This document shows, piece after piece, positions 1 to 10,604 of a stretch of DNA of 64,000 nucleotides. This stretch comes from Anthopleura xanthogrammica (lineage: Eukaryota > Cnidaria > Anthozoa > Actiniaria > Actiniidae). Below the pieces are notes generated by a model. That model searched no databases and had not been told where the DNA came from. It worked only from the letters and a program-made list of their open reading frames with translations. Positions within the stretch are counted from its first letter, which is position 1. The number at the start of each line of letters is the position of its first letter. A program made the translations under genes and the position numbers. The stretch spans positions 20,429,617 to 20,493,616 of the forward strand of contig OZ025207.1 in NCBI GenBank assembly GCA_964019055.1. Direction: 5' to 3'.

Positions 1-1140
1 CTCTGGTCATTGTACTGGAAAAGTGATGAAGTATTTGTCAAAACAAGGTAAGTTTAATCAAATATTATTTGAGCATTTGCTTTTTTCTTCATTAACTGAT
101 TTCAGCTGCATTATTTCATAAACTCTAGTTCTCATCAAAAATGTCAATAATTTCTACTTATCCAGGTATATGTGATAAAGACTTAATTGATTAATGCATA
201 ATTTTCATTTATAACCCCTAGGCTTTTTAGACAATATGCGTAATTGTGAAAACAACAGTTCCAACGTCTCTTTGTCCAGTATAAAGGCAAAATGCTCTAA
301 TGCTTGTTTCTGGTTTCAGACCCTGAGATTTGTACTTGATGAGTAGGGTCTGGGTATGAGGATGCAATCTATGCCTTTTTTTAAATAAACTAGTCAGTTG
401 TTTACAAACCACTGCAACTGAATCATTAAACAGAGTATCTACTAATCATTGTCACACATAAGTCCCAAACTAGTTAGTTACTGACTTCTTTTGGATGTTT
501 GCTTTGGGGCTAGCTTTTTACCTGAGGTTTTGACCAATCAAAAGTAATGTTTTAGTTCATCCCTTTAGAAAGGGTGATTAGGGTAGAAGTCAGGGAGGAA
601 TGCCCTACATCATTCTAGCACCAGTACCAGGTCATAGAAATCCTTTTAAATTTAGAGCTCATTACTTAAAAACTTTTTACTGCTTTTGTATACTTTTACT
701 CATTGTTTGGCAGAGGGCTAATATCAGCATTCTCTGTGAATTCTCTTAATTATTCAAATTCTAAATTGCTTTGGAGACTACTAGAAACAATTAGCACTAA
801 TTGCATTACAAACAAAAGTGGGTAAAGCATTCTGGTAGTTGTAGTTCACGACATCGTCATGCAAATCACCTATAGCTCAAAATCTGTCAATGGCAAGTAT
901 CATTGGTATAAAAGATATGTTAGTCACCATAACCAGAACAGGTTTTAACCAGTATTAAATCAATTATTGGAAATTTATATGTTCTGATAGAGCATCCCTT
1001 CTGAAGCAGGGCAGTATTATTAATGTAGTTGCCTACACTATTGAATATTCATTGATTTATAGGAAACCATTAGGGACCCTCCTGAATTCCCAACACATTT
1101 ATTATGTAATTTAAGTAACATTTTTTATTTTACTGTTGTA
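1..1140. other. no recognisable gene
   Basis: AT-rich sequence with only short, unconvincing open frames. I see no domain, no clean exon pair and no obvious terminal repeats. Confidence 0.5.
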
Positions 1141-1322
1141 ATGTTAGGTCCAGTGTACTTGAGAACCTTTTCCGTGGTGGATGTTAGGCTCAAAAGGAGC
1201 TATTCTAAAGACGCAGCCAATGAATCTGACAGTGAAGCGTCATCAGATGATGATTCTGGGCTAATGAAACCAGCTTTTGAAAAATCTACACCAGCTTAAC
1301 CTAATGAAACCATTTGAAAGTC

Positions 1323-2685
1323 AAACAAAATACAGAAGGTAGAAATTAGTGATGATGATGGCCCTTCAACGAGTGGAGTTACAAGTTCCTCAAGCAGCAG
1401 TATGCAGAATAAGCAACCACAAGAAAGCCAAACAACAGCCAGATATAACCACTATGTGGATATGCTTATTTGGGATTCTGATGAAGAGGATGCAGAAATG
1501 GCTGCTGCCATCCAAGCAAGCCTTGAAGAACAAAGCAAAGAAACTGTAAGAAAATCGTCTGCAGCTGAAAGAGTGCCATAGGAAGTGATCAAAGCATTTG
1601 TAAATAAAAACATTGACAAAACCGATGATTATGTCAACAGCATCATAATAAATAGAAAGAATGTACTTACAAGTACATTGAGAGCTATTGACAGAAAACA
1701 GTTTTCTTTCAACAAAGAAGTATTTGTTACATTTTCTGGGGAAGATGGAGTTGATGCAGGTGGACCCAGAAGAGAATATTTTCGTCTACTTATGTTGTCA
1801 CTAAAAAACCTTGGTGTTTTTCAGGGAAACTGGTTCCCCCACAACTTGCAACTGCTGCATAGCAACAGATATGAACTTGCTGGAAAGTTGGTAGCATGGA
1901 GTATTTTGCAAGGAGAACCAGGACTTAAACACTTATCTCGGGATGCGTACTGTGTTATGAATGACCTTCCATATCAAAACAAACATGCAATCCAAGCTGT
2001 TGAGGATAGAAAGATGCAAGATATTTTGTCTGAGTTAGAGAATTGCACTGATGATGAAATGTTTGATGCTTTTAAAGATTCAAAGGCTGATGCAATCGCT
2101 GATCATGGGTATGCTTCCATTTACACTTGTGACAGAAGCAAGAAAGGAAACATTCAGCACTCCCTCTTAAAGCAAGCATTAGTTTTTTCAGTGCATGCAG
2201 AAATTGATCAGTTCAAGAAAGGCCTAAATTCAATTGGTGGATTTGGTGATATTGTAACGGGCAGTGCTGAGGTTTTTAATGTTGTTCTTTCTAAGGATAA
2301 CAATGAAAAACGTAGTCTTCTTAGTATGAAGAAACTGTATCATGTAAACTACTCAGAAGATGGATCCAATAACAGAGAAAAAGAAGAAAAAACAATTTAT
2401 TGTTTTGAACTGTTCTTACAGGATTTAGAAGACAACGAAACTGAAGATCTTTCTTTGCATGATATACTTATTTTCATAACTGGTGCGGACAGCATTCCAC
2501 CACTTGGCTTCGATGATCTTATAACAATAGCTTTCTATGATCAAGAAGACCAAGTTAAGCATCTTCCCTGGCCCTCAACCTGCTCTTTAAGCCTTTACCT
2601 ACCAAGAGCCTTTGAAGACACCCAAGAGTTCAAGCATTTAATCAGTATGGCTTTGATTCATGGTGTGGGATTTGGCAAAAGCTAA
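1323..2685 (+). pseudogene. UIM-HECT E3 ubiquitin ligase-like gene, interrupted
   Basis: The 3' part (from about 1581) encodes a HECT domain like that of the G2E3 group. The N-lobe has the motif DGVDAGGPRREYF, and the C-lobe has LPWPSTCSLSLYLP with the expected catalytic Cys at 2581-2583. In this family that Cys forms a thioester with ubiquitin before transfer to substrate. The same frame upstream (about 1330-1577) reads a Ser-rich stretch and a ubiquitin-interacting motif, AEMAAAIQASLEE. A TAG at 1578-1580 separates the UIM part from the HECT part, and the frame just upstream (1190-1300) has further stops. It is therefore a decayed or captured gene, or TAG lies in an unrecognised intron. The HECT identity is solid; expression is doubtful. 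Confidence 0.75.
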
Positions 2686-2848
2686 GGCTAGCATTTGTTT
2701 GAAAAGACAGTACAATGTGCAGCCCATAAATCCAAACTGTATATTTTTGTTGAATACAAAAAACTTGTGAAATTATACACTTAATTGTATTACATTCTAT
2801 TACACTTTATTGTCTACATTTTAATTGGATTCAGTGTATTATTATAAG

Positions 2849-2985
2849 TAATACCATGGCAATGAGGGATATAAGTGATTAAATTTCCCCGAAGCCGAGG
2901 GAGGTTTAGGTTTAGATAGTTTTACTAAATCTCCCGAGGCAGAGGGACATTTAATCACTAATCTCCCGAAATTGCCATGGTATTA
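2849..2985. repeat. MITE-like palindrome, 137 bp
   Basis: The ends are exact inverted repeats, TAATACCATGGCAAT at 2849 and its complement ending at 2985. The interior is also partly self-complementary (cccGAGG and cctCGGG blocks and ttaatcact/agtgattaa). There is no coding capacity, as expected of a non-autonomous DNA transposon. Confidence 0.75.
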
Positions 2986-3170
2986 GTTTGTAATACCATC
3001 ATTTCCGAGGAAAACATCAAGAATTATGATCTAAATGAGCTTTAAATCAGAATATATTAAAGGGGTTTCGTTGAAAGAGCCTTGATGACTCCCTACTCCG
3101 GGGAATGCTGAGGAATGTTCATTGTTCAATAATGTTCAATAAATTATGTTAAGCCGTCAAAAAATCAGAA

Positions 3171-3397
3171 ATGGCAGAGTGCAGTTGCTTTTCTTTCGTG
3201 AAAGACACAGAAATCGACAAAGTAAGAGATTCGACAGTCCCTGGAAATACAAAGAAGCATACGGCTTAATAACGTGTATAAGAAATGGGTGCAGGCTAGA
3301 GAAAAAGAATTTAAAGACTTTGAATCTGAAAACAAAGAGTTTCCATCTATTCCACCAATAACAGAGTTGAAGGTTAATGAGATGAACTACTGGTTGT
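3171..3397 (+). pseudogene. N-terminal fragment of a Crypton/QRICH1-ZMYM-like (DUF3504) protein
   Basis: From ATG 3171 the frame reads MAECSCFSFVKDTEID then STVPGNTKK. After a shift near 3255 a second frame reads NVYKKWVQAREKEF and ends ITELKVNEMNYWL. This order (short acidic start, NTKK, then YKKWVQAR, then MNYWL) is how Crypton-derived DUF3504 proteins of the QRICH1/ZMYM/KIAA1958 type begin, as I remember them. Two stops and a frameshift show decay. The recombinase domain itself is missing. The family call rests on motif memory. Confidence 0.45.
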
Positions 3398-3940
3398 TAT
3401 TATAATATTGTTATTAAAATATTGCAAGAAGTAAACATGATCGTACACTTACTCGAATGCTAATGAGTTGTCTTGATGTGTCTAATCTATAATGCGTCTC
3501 ATGGGAAAACGTTTTGTTTGAAATCAAATGGTGACCAACAGCATCGTTTACGCATGCACGAATATCGTTTTAGCATGTTCACTCAGGCCCAAAGACAAAT
3601 CATGGTATTACACTTGAATTCGCCTTATTACAGTTCAGTTATCATACTTTGTTTTTCACAGGATTTTGAAAACCAATGAAATTGTTGTCTATGTGATGGG
3701 ATTAAATTGGACCACTTCTTTGGCCCCATTTATGCATCTTATTAATGCATAACAGGTACTGTATCTCTAATTTGTAATACAAACTTGGCCACACCTAGGA
3801 TTTTGTGCATAGAATTTGTGCCTCTTTAAAATTGACCAGGGCATTAGTTGCCAGATTGCATTTGATCAAGCCAATTATGTGAGAAGAAAAACATATTTAA
3901 CTTTTTTCTTCAAAATATTGGAACTACATAATGTATTTAA

Positions 3941-4130
3941 AAGTTTTGTTATTTAATACTTGTTACTGTTATTGATCTGTCGGAGATGATATTTGTGAGA
4001 GCTAGAAATGCTGCCTCTATGAAAAAATGTATAAGTTTATGCTTCCAACCATTAGAACATATTGCATTTCAAAGTTTTGTTATTGAATACTTGTTACTGT
4101 TATTGATCTGTTAGAGATGATATTTGTTAG
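3941..4130. repeat. imperfect direct duplication, 59-bp units
   Basis: The segment at 3941-3999 (aagttttgttatt, then ttgttactgttattgatctg) recurs at 4072-4130 with a few substitutions, an offset of 131 bp. The rest of 3400-4559 is non-coding and otherwise featureless. Confidence 0.7.
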
Positions 4131-4559
4131 TACCCTTTTGGTATTTTCATACGAAAGTAGACGCTCCTGGAGTGTTCACTGGGTTGCCTTTGCAAGAACT
4201 CTCTCACCCTGCAATCCTATAAATTTTACAACTGCACACGAAAATTTTCCTTTTGTCTTCTAATTACCCCTTTATTATTTATATTTAAAAATCTAGTTTT
4301 GTGTTACTTACGCATCAACGCGTATTAGATTTCTACTTGACCTAGGAGAGTACCGGGAGGTTTCAATACTAGGTAATGAAATATATTTAATTCACTATGT
4401 AAACATATCCCTTTCAGAATCAAAGGTTTTCACTTAAAAACAAACATTTTATAAATGTAAATGTTCTAAGCGAAAATTTGTTGAATTTGGAATTTGTTTT
4501 GTCCTTACCCTTTGGTATTTCGTATTTTCATAAACGTATTTATTCAACACCACAACTTA

Positions 4560-4730
4560 CAGTTGATTTCGTAAAACTTCGGCCTCTAAGTTCCCGAAGT
4601 TCGTTCGGAAGTTCATAACTTGTTTCCGAAGTATGCAAATTTTTACGAAGTTCCCGGTGAACATTCGAACTTCGTCGTGAACTTCGTAACGAACTTTGGA
4701 ACGAAATTGCGAAGTTCATTTTGAGCGCGA
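4560..4730 (+). repeat. left terminal inverted repeat with GAAGTTC iterons
   Basis: It matches the complement of 8347-8517 along its length, with a few mismatches. It contains about nine copies or half-copies of CGAAGTTC in both orientations, which look like a transposase-binding array. The accessory gene's ATG (4736) lies 6 bp beyond the inner end, so the repeat probably also supplies its promoter. Confidence 0.88.
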
Positions 4731-4735
4731 GCAAG

Positions 4736-6250
4736 ATGTCTTCACCTCAATGGACTGATGAACTAAGTAAGTGGATGATGTCCTGGATGTCAGACCAACT
4801 GGATGAAGAGACATTTTCCTTTGTATATGGTACTTTAAAGGCAAACCAATTTACTACAAGACTTAAAATCAAACTGATCAGCGATGATCAAGTTACGCTC
4901 ATGTTTCCAAACGCATCACTTGGAACGAAAGCAGTTATAAAATATCAAATTCAACTTCTAAGAGACGAGTCTCCACTTCCAACTAAAACAAAGGTTTCAA
5001 AAGCTCAGTCCACTGTCACTGAAGCAGCAAGCAAAGAAAAGCCAGCTAAAAAGGTTAGTATACTCAGGATTTTAATATAATCCAGAATCATTTTGGCGCC
5101 AATTCAAGGCACGCTGTTTATCAAAACTAATGTGTTTATTTTCGTTTTGACAGAACGTTTTGAAAGCCTTACAATACGAAGAACAAAAATTGACGGATAA
5201 AATCAGAAAGGCCAAAGATGAACTACAAGAATTTGACATAAATATAGAGTCGATGAACATAACAGTGAAAGAGCTGCCGAACTTAGGAACAAGTAGGACT
5301 GTTTGCGGTAATTGCCACCACCGTGGCCACCGAAACCAAAGCACAAACGCTCAGATTACACCTACTGTGGCATACGTGATAAGCACCCCGAGTATTTTAG
5401 CAGATTAAACTCGCTTAAAACAGAAAGAAAAAAGAAGAAAGATTTAATAAATGAGCTAGAGAACGAAGTCAAGTCCATGAATCAATTTTCAAGCAGTAGC
5501 GAACATCAATTTATAAAGAGCTTAACGCCGAGGCTATACAAAGTCGATAACAACTACAGAACAAACAAGCCTAAACTCATGCGAGATGTTCGTATGATAA
5601 GAGAGCACCTTGGTGGCAAAATTCCTCCCGAGACAACAAACGACGAGGAGCAGCTGAGGTTACTTATTAGTAAATGCAAAAAAGGTCTCTCTCTTCATGA
5701 TCATGAGGACTCGGACTCAGAGCTATCTGACTCGTCGACATCATCTGAAAGCAGTGTAGAAGATCGAAAGAGGAAAAAGCACAAGAAAAAGGCGAAGAGA
5801 AAGAAGAAAAGTAAGGGACAACATCGTGATAAATCTAGTTTTCTAGATTCACCTGTTAAAGTAGCGCCTAACAAGTTCCCCAGCTCTACTAGTACAACAA
5901 ATACAGCGTCAACTGATAATGGTAACAGTTATCCACCATACATGAATTATTATAGCCCATTTCTTGGTTATGGAATGGGAACAAATAACTCAGCGGTAAA
6001 TAGTTTGAATAATAATCCTTATAATCAGTTTCCAAATCAATCTTTTCAGATGCCGACTGCTATATACCAGCATTATACACCCCCATTCCAGCATAGTATT
6101 CCGCCTGTTGCTTCTGTAAATACTACTAATATTCATCAGGTTTCCTTGGGGCAGGGATCACCCAACTCAAAAAATAAATTAGAATGTCCAAGCTCGCAGT
6201 TTGGCAATCTGGACACATTAGCCACAGCAGCAGATATGGTTGAGGATTAG
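4736..6250 (+). CDS. accessory protein of the DD38E element (zinc-knuckle-like, basic, Q/N-rich), frameshifted
   Basis: Exon 1 is 4736-5053 (106 codons, starting MSSPQWTDEL). An intron with GTTAGT...TTTTGACAG ends at 5153, and exon 2 continues in phase. Exon 2 has a coiled-coil-like segment and then VCGNCHHRGHRN. At about 5320-5345 the frame must move by one base to continue as YTYCGIRDKHPEYF, which supplies further Cys/His, and on to the stop at 6250. Next come a Lys-rich segment, a Ser/Asp-rich acidic segment, a strongly basic NLS-like run (about 5770-5825) and a Pro/Asn/Gln/Tyr-rich tail. I do not know its function. DNA or RNA binding in support of transposition is plausible from the basic and Cys/His segments. 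The frameshift is either decay of this copy or a recoding site. I used ATG 4736, not upstream non-ATG codons. Confidence 0.7.
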
Positions 6251-7295
6251 TAAATTAGCAAACTACTAGTAGCATGTTTTAACAATGTACATATTTTCTT
6301 GTGAGTGGTTTTATTTAACCCTTGAAAATTTATAGCAAAATCATCAAAAATATTTTATACATCTTTCGTGTTTCTTGCTCCTTATCGCAATATCTTCTTT
6401 TTTCTGATACTTGAATTAGGCCGAAAATATTTTGTCTTTATTATTTTATTCCGGCTTTGCGTAAAGCTACAGTTGATGGCAAGCCATTTTTTTCTTTCAC
6501 GGTTAAAAAAAATCACTTAACGTTATACAAAAGTTGTGTTTTCTTGTGTTGCCTGTCATGGGCTAGTTTGTTCACATTATCATAAGATGACGCATAATTA
6601 GCTACGACTGACGGTATCTTGAAATATTAGAGAGTGAAAACACTAAATACCAAGTGCAGTCGCTCCCAGTAGACTTTGTTTTTATTGTTTAATTGCAACT
6701 CAGTTTTGCACAATTGATCTAAATAACTTAAACCATTATCTTGTTTATAAAATACTAGTCACGAGTCACTAGTCTGATTGTTCATATTTTATTGCTCCCA
6801 TCAGAGTTACTAGCTCTGCTCCCATATTATGATAAAACAATTTGATTTACTGTAAAACTCAACTTTAATTATTTGCTATTAACATGTTTTTACAGTTTGT
6901 AAAACGATTTTATTTAATGAATGTTGTAATAAACTTGATGATAAAAAAACATGGGTGTTTTGATGTCTAGACTTTGACAATCTGCTAATGGTGAGAAAAT
7001 GATCAAACTAATTAACTGGTGAGAAAATGAACTAATTAACTTGTAGATTTCACATCAGATGTTGTTATGAATATAAAAAAACACTACACTTTCCTTTGGT
7101 ATTAACAACAAACTTTTTACGGTTAAAGTGTATAACTATTTGAACTGATACTCATGAGTAGTATGGTAGACAAGTTTTTAAAAATCAAAATTTGAATGAC
7201 AGCTTCAAAACTAATTTCAAATTGTTTTGACTTATTTTCGAGTTGAGGAACTAGTAATTTCTTTGTGATACGCATATGTTTTTCCCGGGGGGAAG
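6251..7295. other. non-coding centre of the DD38E element
   Basis: This is AT-rich sequence between the two convergent stop codons. A short tandem duplication (ggtgagaaaatga...aactaattaact) lies near 6990-7040. No further gene is seen. Confidence 0.6.
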
Positions 7296-8312
7296 CTAGA
7301 GATAACCACAATGCCTGAAGAAGTTCCTTGACATGCCAGGAGTGACCCTGCTCAAACCATCATATATTGCAATTTCTGTGTGATTTTCCGCTAATTCAGT
7401 ATTCCTACGTAGCCACCCTTTCAGCACTCTAAAGCAATATTCACATGGATTGTACACTGGGTGATATGGAGGTAGATATAGTAAATTGCATCCGTTTAGA
7501 GCAAGCATATTTCTTAACACTGGTTCCACTAGCCTCGCGTGATGAAATCCGCAATTGTCCATAATAATAAAGTCATCTTGTTTCAGTACAGGATTACCTA
7601 ATATGTCTAGTTCTTCCAAGGCTTCGGCAAAAAAGTTAAGTAATTCTAAACCGTTAGAAGGTCCTTGAATGATATTCATATGATCAACTCCAAATAAACT
7701 GTGGAGTAAGTTTACAGTAAACGTGGCGTTCGAGGCGTATCTCTGCACTTCAATGGCAGGCTTGCCAACTGGCGCGTGGCCGTAATGTCGATTTCCCGTA
7801 GTTTTTATTACAGACGATTCATCAAAGAAGTGCATTCTTGTCGGATCTATTGACACAATAGCAGATAAATACTGTATTAATCTTTGTTGACAGTCGTTTG
7901 TTAATGATTCTCTTGGAACAACGGTTAGTCGTTTCAAAGAATATCCAAGATCTTCACGAATCGATCGGGAAATTGAAGAAGCGGAAGGGGTATTTTGAGC
8001 CAAACAAACTTGGTTTTCGACCAATTTTCGTTGTATTTCCCTGGCTGTTGTACTTGGCTTTCTCTGCTTACAGTATTCTGTGTAAACAACAACATCATCG
8101 GTGCATACTGTTCGCATATTGTTTCCTCCCGTCGCCCTGTTGCAATTTCTGCGCTTGACAAAGTTATCAATAATGCCCCAAATGGTACTCTTTGCTACTT
8201 TCAAATCTCTTGCAATTTGATTTTGAGTGGTACCGTTCAACCATGTCTCAACTATTTCTTCGCGAACTTTTGCTGGAATTGCTTGACCCTGTTTTATAAA
8301 GGAATTGGCCAT
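7296..8312 (-). CDS. DDE transposase, Tc1/mariner superfamily, DD38E
   Basis: An intact 338-aa frame from ATG 8312. Residues ~15-55 form a paired-like helix-turn-helix (VREEIVETWLNGTTQNQIAR, then KSTIWGII), and a second HTH-like block follows. The DDE_3 catalytic core has FFDESSV (first Asp), IIMDNCGFHH (second Asp) and PPYHPVYNPCEYCF (Glu). I count 38 residues between the second Asp and the Glu, against 34 in Tc1. Related enzymes cut and paste DNA at TA sites, which fits the TA flanks. The start lies about 35 bp inside the right terminal repeat. No stop or frameshift is visible, so this copy may be active. Confidence 0.92.
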   Translation of the reverse strand: MANSFIKQGQAIPAKVREEIVETWLNGTTQNQIARDLKVAKSTIWGIIDNFVKRRNCNRATGGNNMRTVCTDDVVVYTEYCKQRKPSTTAREIQRKLVENQVCLAQNTPSASSISRSIREDLGYSLKRLTVVPRESLTNDCQQRLIQYLSAIVSIDPTRMHFFDESSVIKTTGNRHYGHAPVGKPAIEVQRYASNATFTVNLLHSLFGVDHMNIIQGPSNGLELLNFFAEALEELDILGNPVLKQDDFIIMDNCGFHHARLVEPVLRNMLALNGCNLLYLPPYHPVYNPCEYCFRVLKGWLRRNTELAENHTEIAIYDGLSRVTPGMSRNFFRHCGYL

Positions 8313-8346
8313 GAAATGTACGTATGGGGTACGTATATTTCAGTTT

Positions 8347-8517
8347 TCGCGCTCAAAATAAACTTCGCAACTTCGTTCCAAAGTTCGTTACGAAGTTCAC
8401 GACGAAGTTCGAATGTTCACCGGGAACTTCGTAAAAATTTGCATACTTCGGAAACAAGTTATGAACTTCCGAACGAACTTCGGGAACTTAGAAGCAGAAG
8501 TTTTACGAAATCAACTG
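8347..8517 (-). repeat. right terminal inverted repeat with GAACTTC iterons
   Basis: This is the complement of 4560-4730 with a few differences. It carries the same iteron array, and the transposase start codon lies just inside it. Confidence 0.88.
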
Positions 8518-8729
8518 TAAAAAGAAATATATTTATTGATTGTAAATACTCATGATACATAATAGTAGAAATTATAATTTTTTTGTATTTATCTTAAAAT
8601 ATCATAAAATTTGTATTTGAAAATGTGAAAGCATATTTTTTATGTTATTAAGAGTATATACTATCCAATAATTTGGATGAGAAAGAACATGAACAATTTT
8701 TTATGTAATAGCTATATATGTATTATGTA

Positions 8730-9490
8730 TTAGAAATAACTTTACAGCGCCACGCGCAATTGTACACAGCATTATTTATGTATGACTTCAACTCAAAAAC
8801 GTTACCAGTTGCCTATCTTTTTTTTCTTTTCAGGAAAAATAACAAAAGGCACTCCTATAATACTAGAATCGCTTCAAAATCCACATTTGTCCTTCCCAAA
8901 GCAAGAACAAATTATGGAAAATTCAATATAAAATTTTCTGTAACCCAGATCTGGAATTCAATTGATGAATCTCATAAAGAATTATCCAGACGTAAATTGA
9001 AAGTTAAATTAAGTGATCACCTCGTGATCGTGAATCCTTAACCTCAATCCACATGATTCATCTATAATTTGCACTTAAATAATTTAGTATATTTTCGATG
9101 TATTAGTCATTGTAATTTCATATCTTCTACTAGTCGTTATAATTTCTCACAACTATTAATATTCAATTAGTTCATTTTAGTCAATCTATCTTGCTGATCT
9201 ATGATCTATTATATTACTTTTTTTTTCATAAATATCTTCTATATTGTTTCATTTGTGTAGTTAGTTTTTTTCCCCCTTCTCATCTTTAATTCGTTTGTTA
9301 GTTATGATATCATATAGTATTTCTCTCCTCGACCTTATTGTATGCTATTGTAAATCAAATTTAGAAGCTATCTGTCTTGGTTAAGTTTTATAGTGATTAT
9401 AGATAGCTTGTGTCTCAATTTAGGTTAAATTATAATTCTTTGTAAATGTAGTGTAATAACAAAAAATGACACTAAATACATATATGTATG
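8730..9490 (+). mobile_element. 5'-truncated LINE, 3' end
   Basis: The frame at 8718-9041 ends in a C-terminal block typical of CR1/L2/jockey-like retrotransposons: HSYNTRIASKSTFVLPKART, then IWNSIDES and LKVKLSDHL. An AT-rich 3' UTR of about 440 bp follows and ends in a tetranucleotide run (atgtatgtatgtatg, about 9483-9500), as these LINEs usually do. The endonuclease and catalytic RT core are missing. The run abuts the next small gene, whose start appears to have been cut off by this insertion. Confidence 0.8.
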
Positions 9491-9502
9491 TATGTATGAT
9501 CA

Positions 9503-9725
9503 ACAATTAAACAATGACATTGACAATGCTAACAAGAAAATCAACGATGCTAAGCAAGATAATATCACCACCTTTTATGAAATCGTAATATACACAGTGG
9601 CTGCTATTGCGATTTTCAATACCATCATGATCATCACGTTGACTGTCGTTTTATGCAGAAAACCACATCCACCACAAGCCAACTGTCAACGTTGCAACAA
9701 ACCAAGAAAACGACCTATCAATTGA
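9503..9725 (+). CDS. C-terminal fragment of a single-pass membrane protein
   Basis: Just after the LINE tail the frame reads a polar, Asn/Lys-rich, probably helical stretch. A hydrophobic segment of about 25 residues follows (YEIVIYTVAAIAIFN, then TIMIITLTVVL). The short basic tail has CxxC (NCQRCNKPRKRP). This is the usual layout of the stalk, membrane anchor and cytoplasmic tail of a type I membrane or envelope-like protein. The N-terminal part is absent. I do not recognise the family. With the RING-like ORF downstream it may be part of a large DNA element such as a Polinton, but that is a guess. Confidence 0.4.
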
Positions 9726-9753
9726 TTTTGTTAGCTATTTTTTTCTTTTAGAA

Positions 9754-9957
9754 ATGGCAGCAGCAAGGTTAACACCATAAGAGTTAGAGGAAGTGTCGAA
9801 ATTCATAGAAATAGAGACACATGAATGTTACGTTTGTGGGCCATCGTACGACAGTGCAACTCGACCTCTACCCTGTTGTGGCATAGTCATTCACGAAGAA
9901 AGCCTATGCAATTATTGGTATAATCAAGTATCATTGCGCTGCCCACATTGTATCTAA
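9754..9957 (+). pseudogene. small RING-like zinc-finger protein
   Basis: ATG 9754 starts a frame with a TAA at 9778-9780. The same frame then continues to a stop at 9955-9957 and encodes ETHECYVCGPSYD, LPCCGIVIHEESLC and LRCPHCI. The spacing of C-x2-C, CC, H, C and C-x2-C is that of a RING or RING-variant finger, which often binds an E2 ubiquitin-conjugating enzyme. About 67 codons in all. It sits 28 bp after the membrane-protein fragment on the same strand, so both may belong to one element. The early stop suggests a relic, unless translation begins downstream. Confidence 0.45.
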
Positions 9958-10029
9958 CACCTAAATGAAGGAGACAGCTTGCCCTATTCCCCCTTCCCAG
10001 GCTACCCTTATCAAGTCCTGCGCGACATG

Positions 10030-10600
10030 TTACTTTGTATACGTCCAATGATATGCTTTATACACTCTCCAAGCTCTTTTGTAAAAGTTCCTTACATTGT
10101 CACGACGGATTTGTTGAAATGCGTTCACGATAGCTATCATTGTATTTTCTTTAAAGAAACCAGGTGTGAAACGAACAATTGCTTTGGCCTGTCTGAAGAC
10201 CATTTCAATAGGGTTTAAGTCATAGCTATAACTTGGAAGCTTAACTAGAGTTATGTTTTTCCTAGCAAGAATTCCACACAATTCGATTTCATCGTATACA
10301 CTTGCATTATCGGCCACTAAATAACAGTTTGCAGGCAAAAGTGGCAGCACTTGGTTCTCTATCACTTCAGTAATAAGGGCTGCTGTGAAATTTCCTTCAG
10401 TTAGAATGGCCTGAACTACTCCCTCGTTCAATCTGCAAACAGCTAGAGTGGAATACTTTCCAGCACGCGCCCTGCTTGTCTGACGAAAGACATGCAGATC
10501 CCGAGTCTGTCCTTCCATTTTCGCGCTCGTCGGTTTTGCAATTGAAGTGCATCTCATAAAAAAAGAGTCCTTCTCCACTGAAAATAAAGTTGACGAAGAT
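10030..10600 (-). pseudogene. IS630/Tc1-like DDE transposase fragment (DD34E)
   Basis: On the minus strand the C-terminal half of a DDE_3 transposase is readable to the stop at 10030-10032. It has YLVADNASVYDE (second Asp) and LPSYSYDLNPIEMVF (Glu), with 34 residues between them. The N-terminal HTH region and a convincing first Asp motif are missing. Beyond about 10605 the antisense frame overlaps the RAG1-like gene and is a shadow. No terminal repeats were found. Confidence 0.72.
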
Positions 10601-10604
10601 TGAG

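Larger units (their letters stand above)
4560..8517. mobile_element. two-gene Tc1/mariner-superfamily transposon (DD38E)
   Basis: A 3,958-bp unit bounded by CAGTTGATTTCG at 4560 and its complement ending at 8517, each followed outward by TA (4558-4559 and 8518-8519). TA is the target duplication of the Tc1/mariner superfamily. The arms are about 171 bp long and rich in GAAGTTC/GAACTTC motifs. Inside are a plus-strand gene for a basic, zinc-knuckle-like protein (4736-6250) and a minus-strand DDE transposase (8312-7296). They start just inside opposite arms and run towards each other. The central 6251-7295 holds no gene. Classic Tc1/mariner elements carry only the transposase, so the second gene is unusual. 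Confidence 0.9.

Noticed and set aside
227..412. 61-codon minus-strand open frame
   Set aside because: No domain, no splice context and ordinary AT-rich composition; chance frame.
7898..8555. plus-strand open frames opposite the DD38E transposase
   Set aside because: Antisense shadows of the transposase and of the end repeat.
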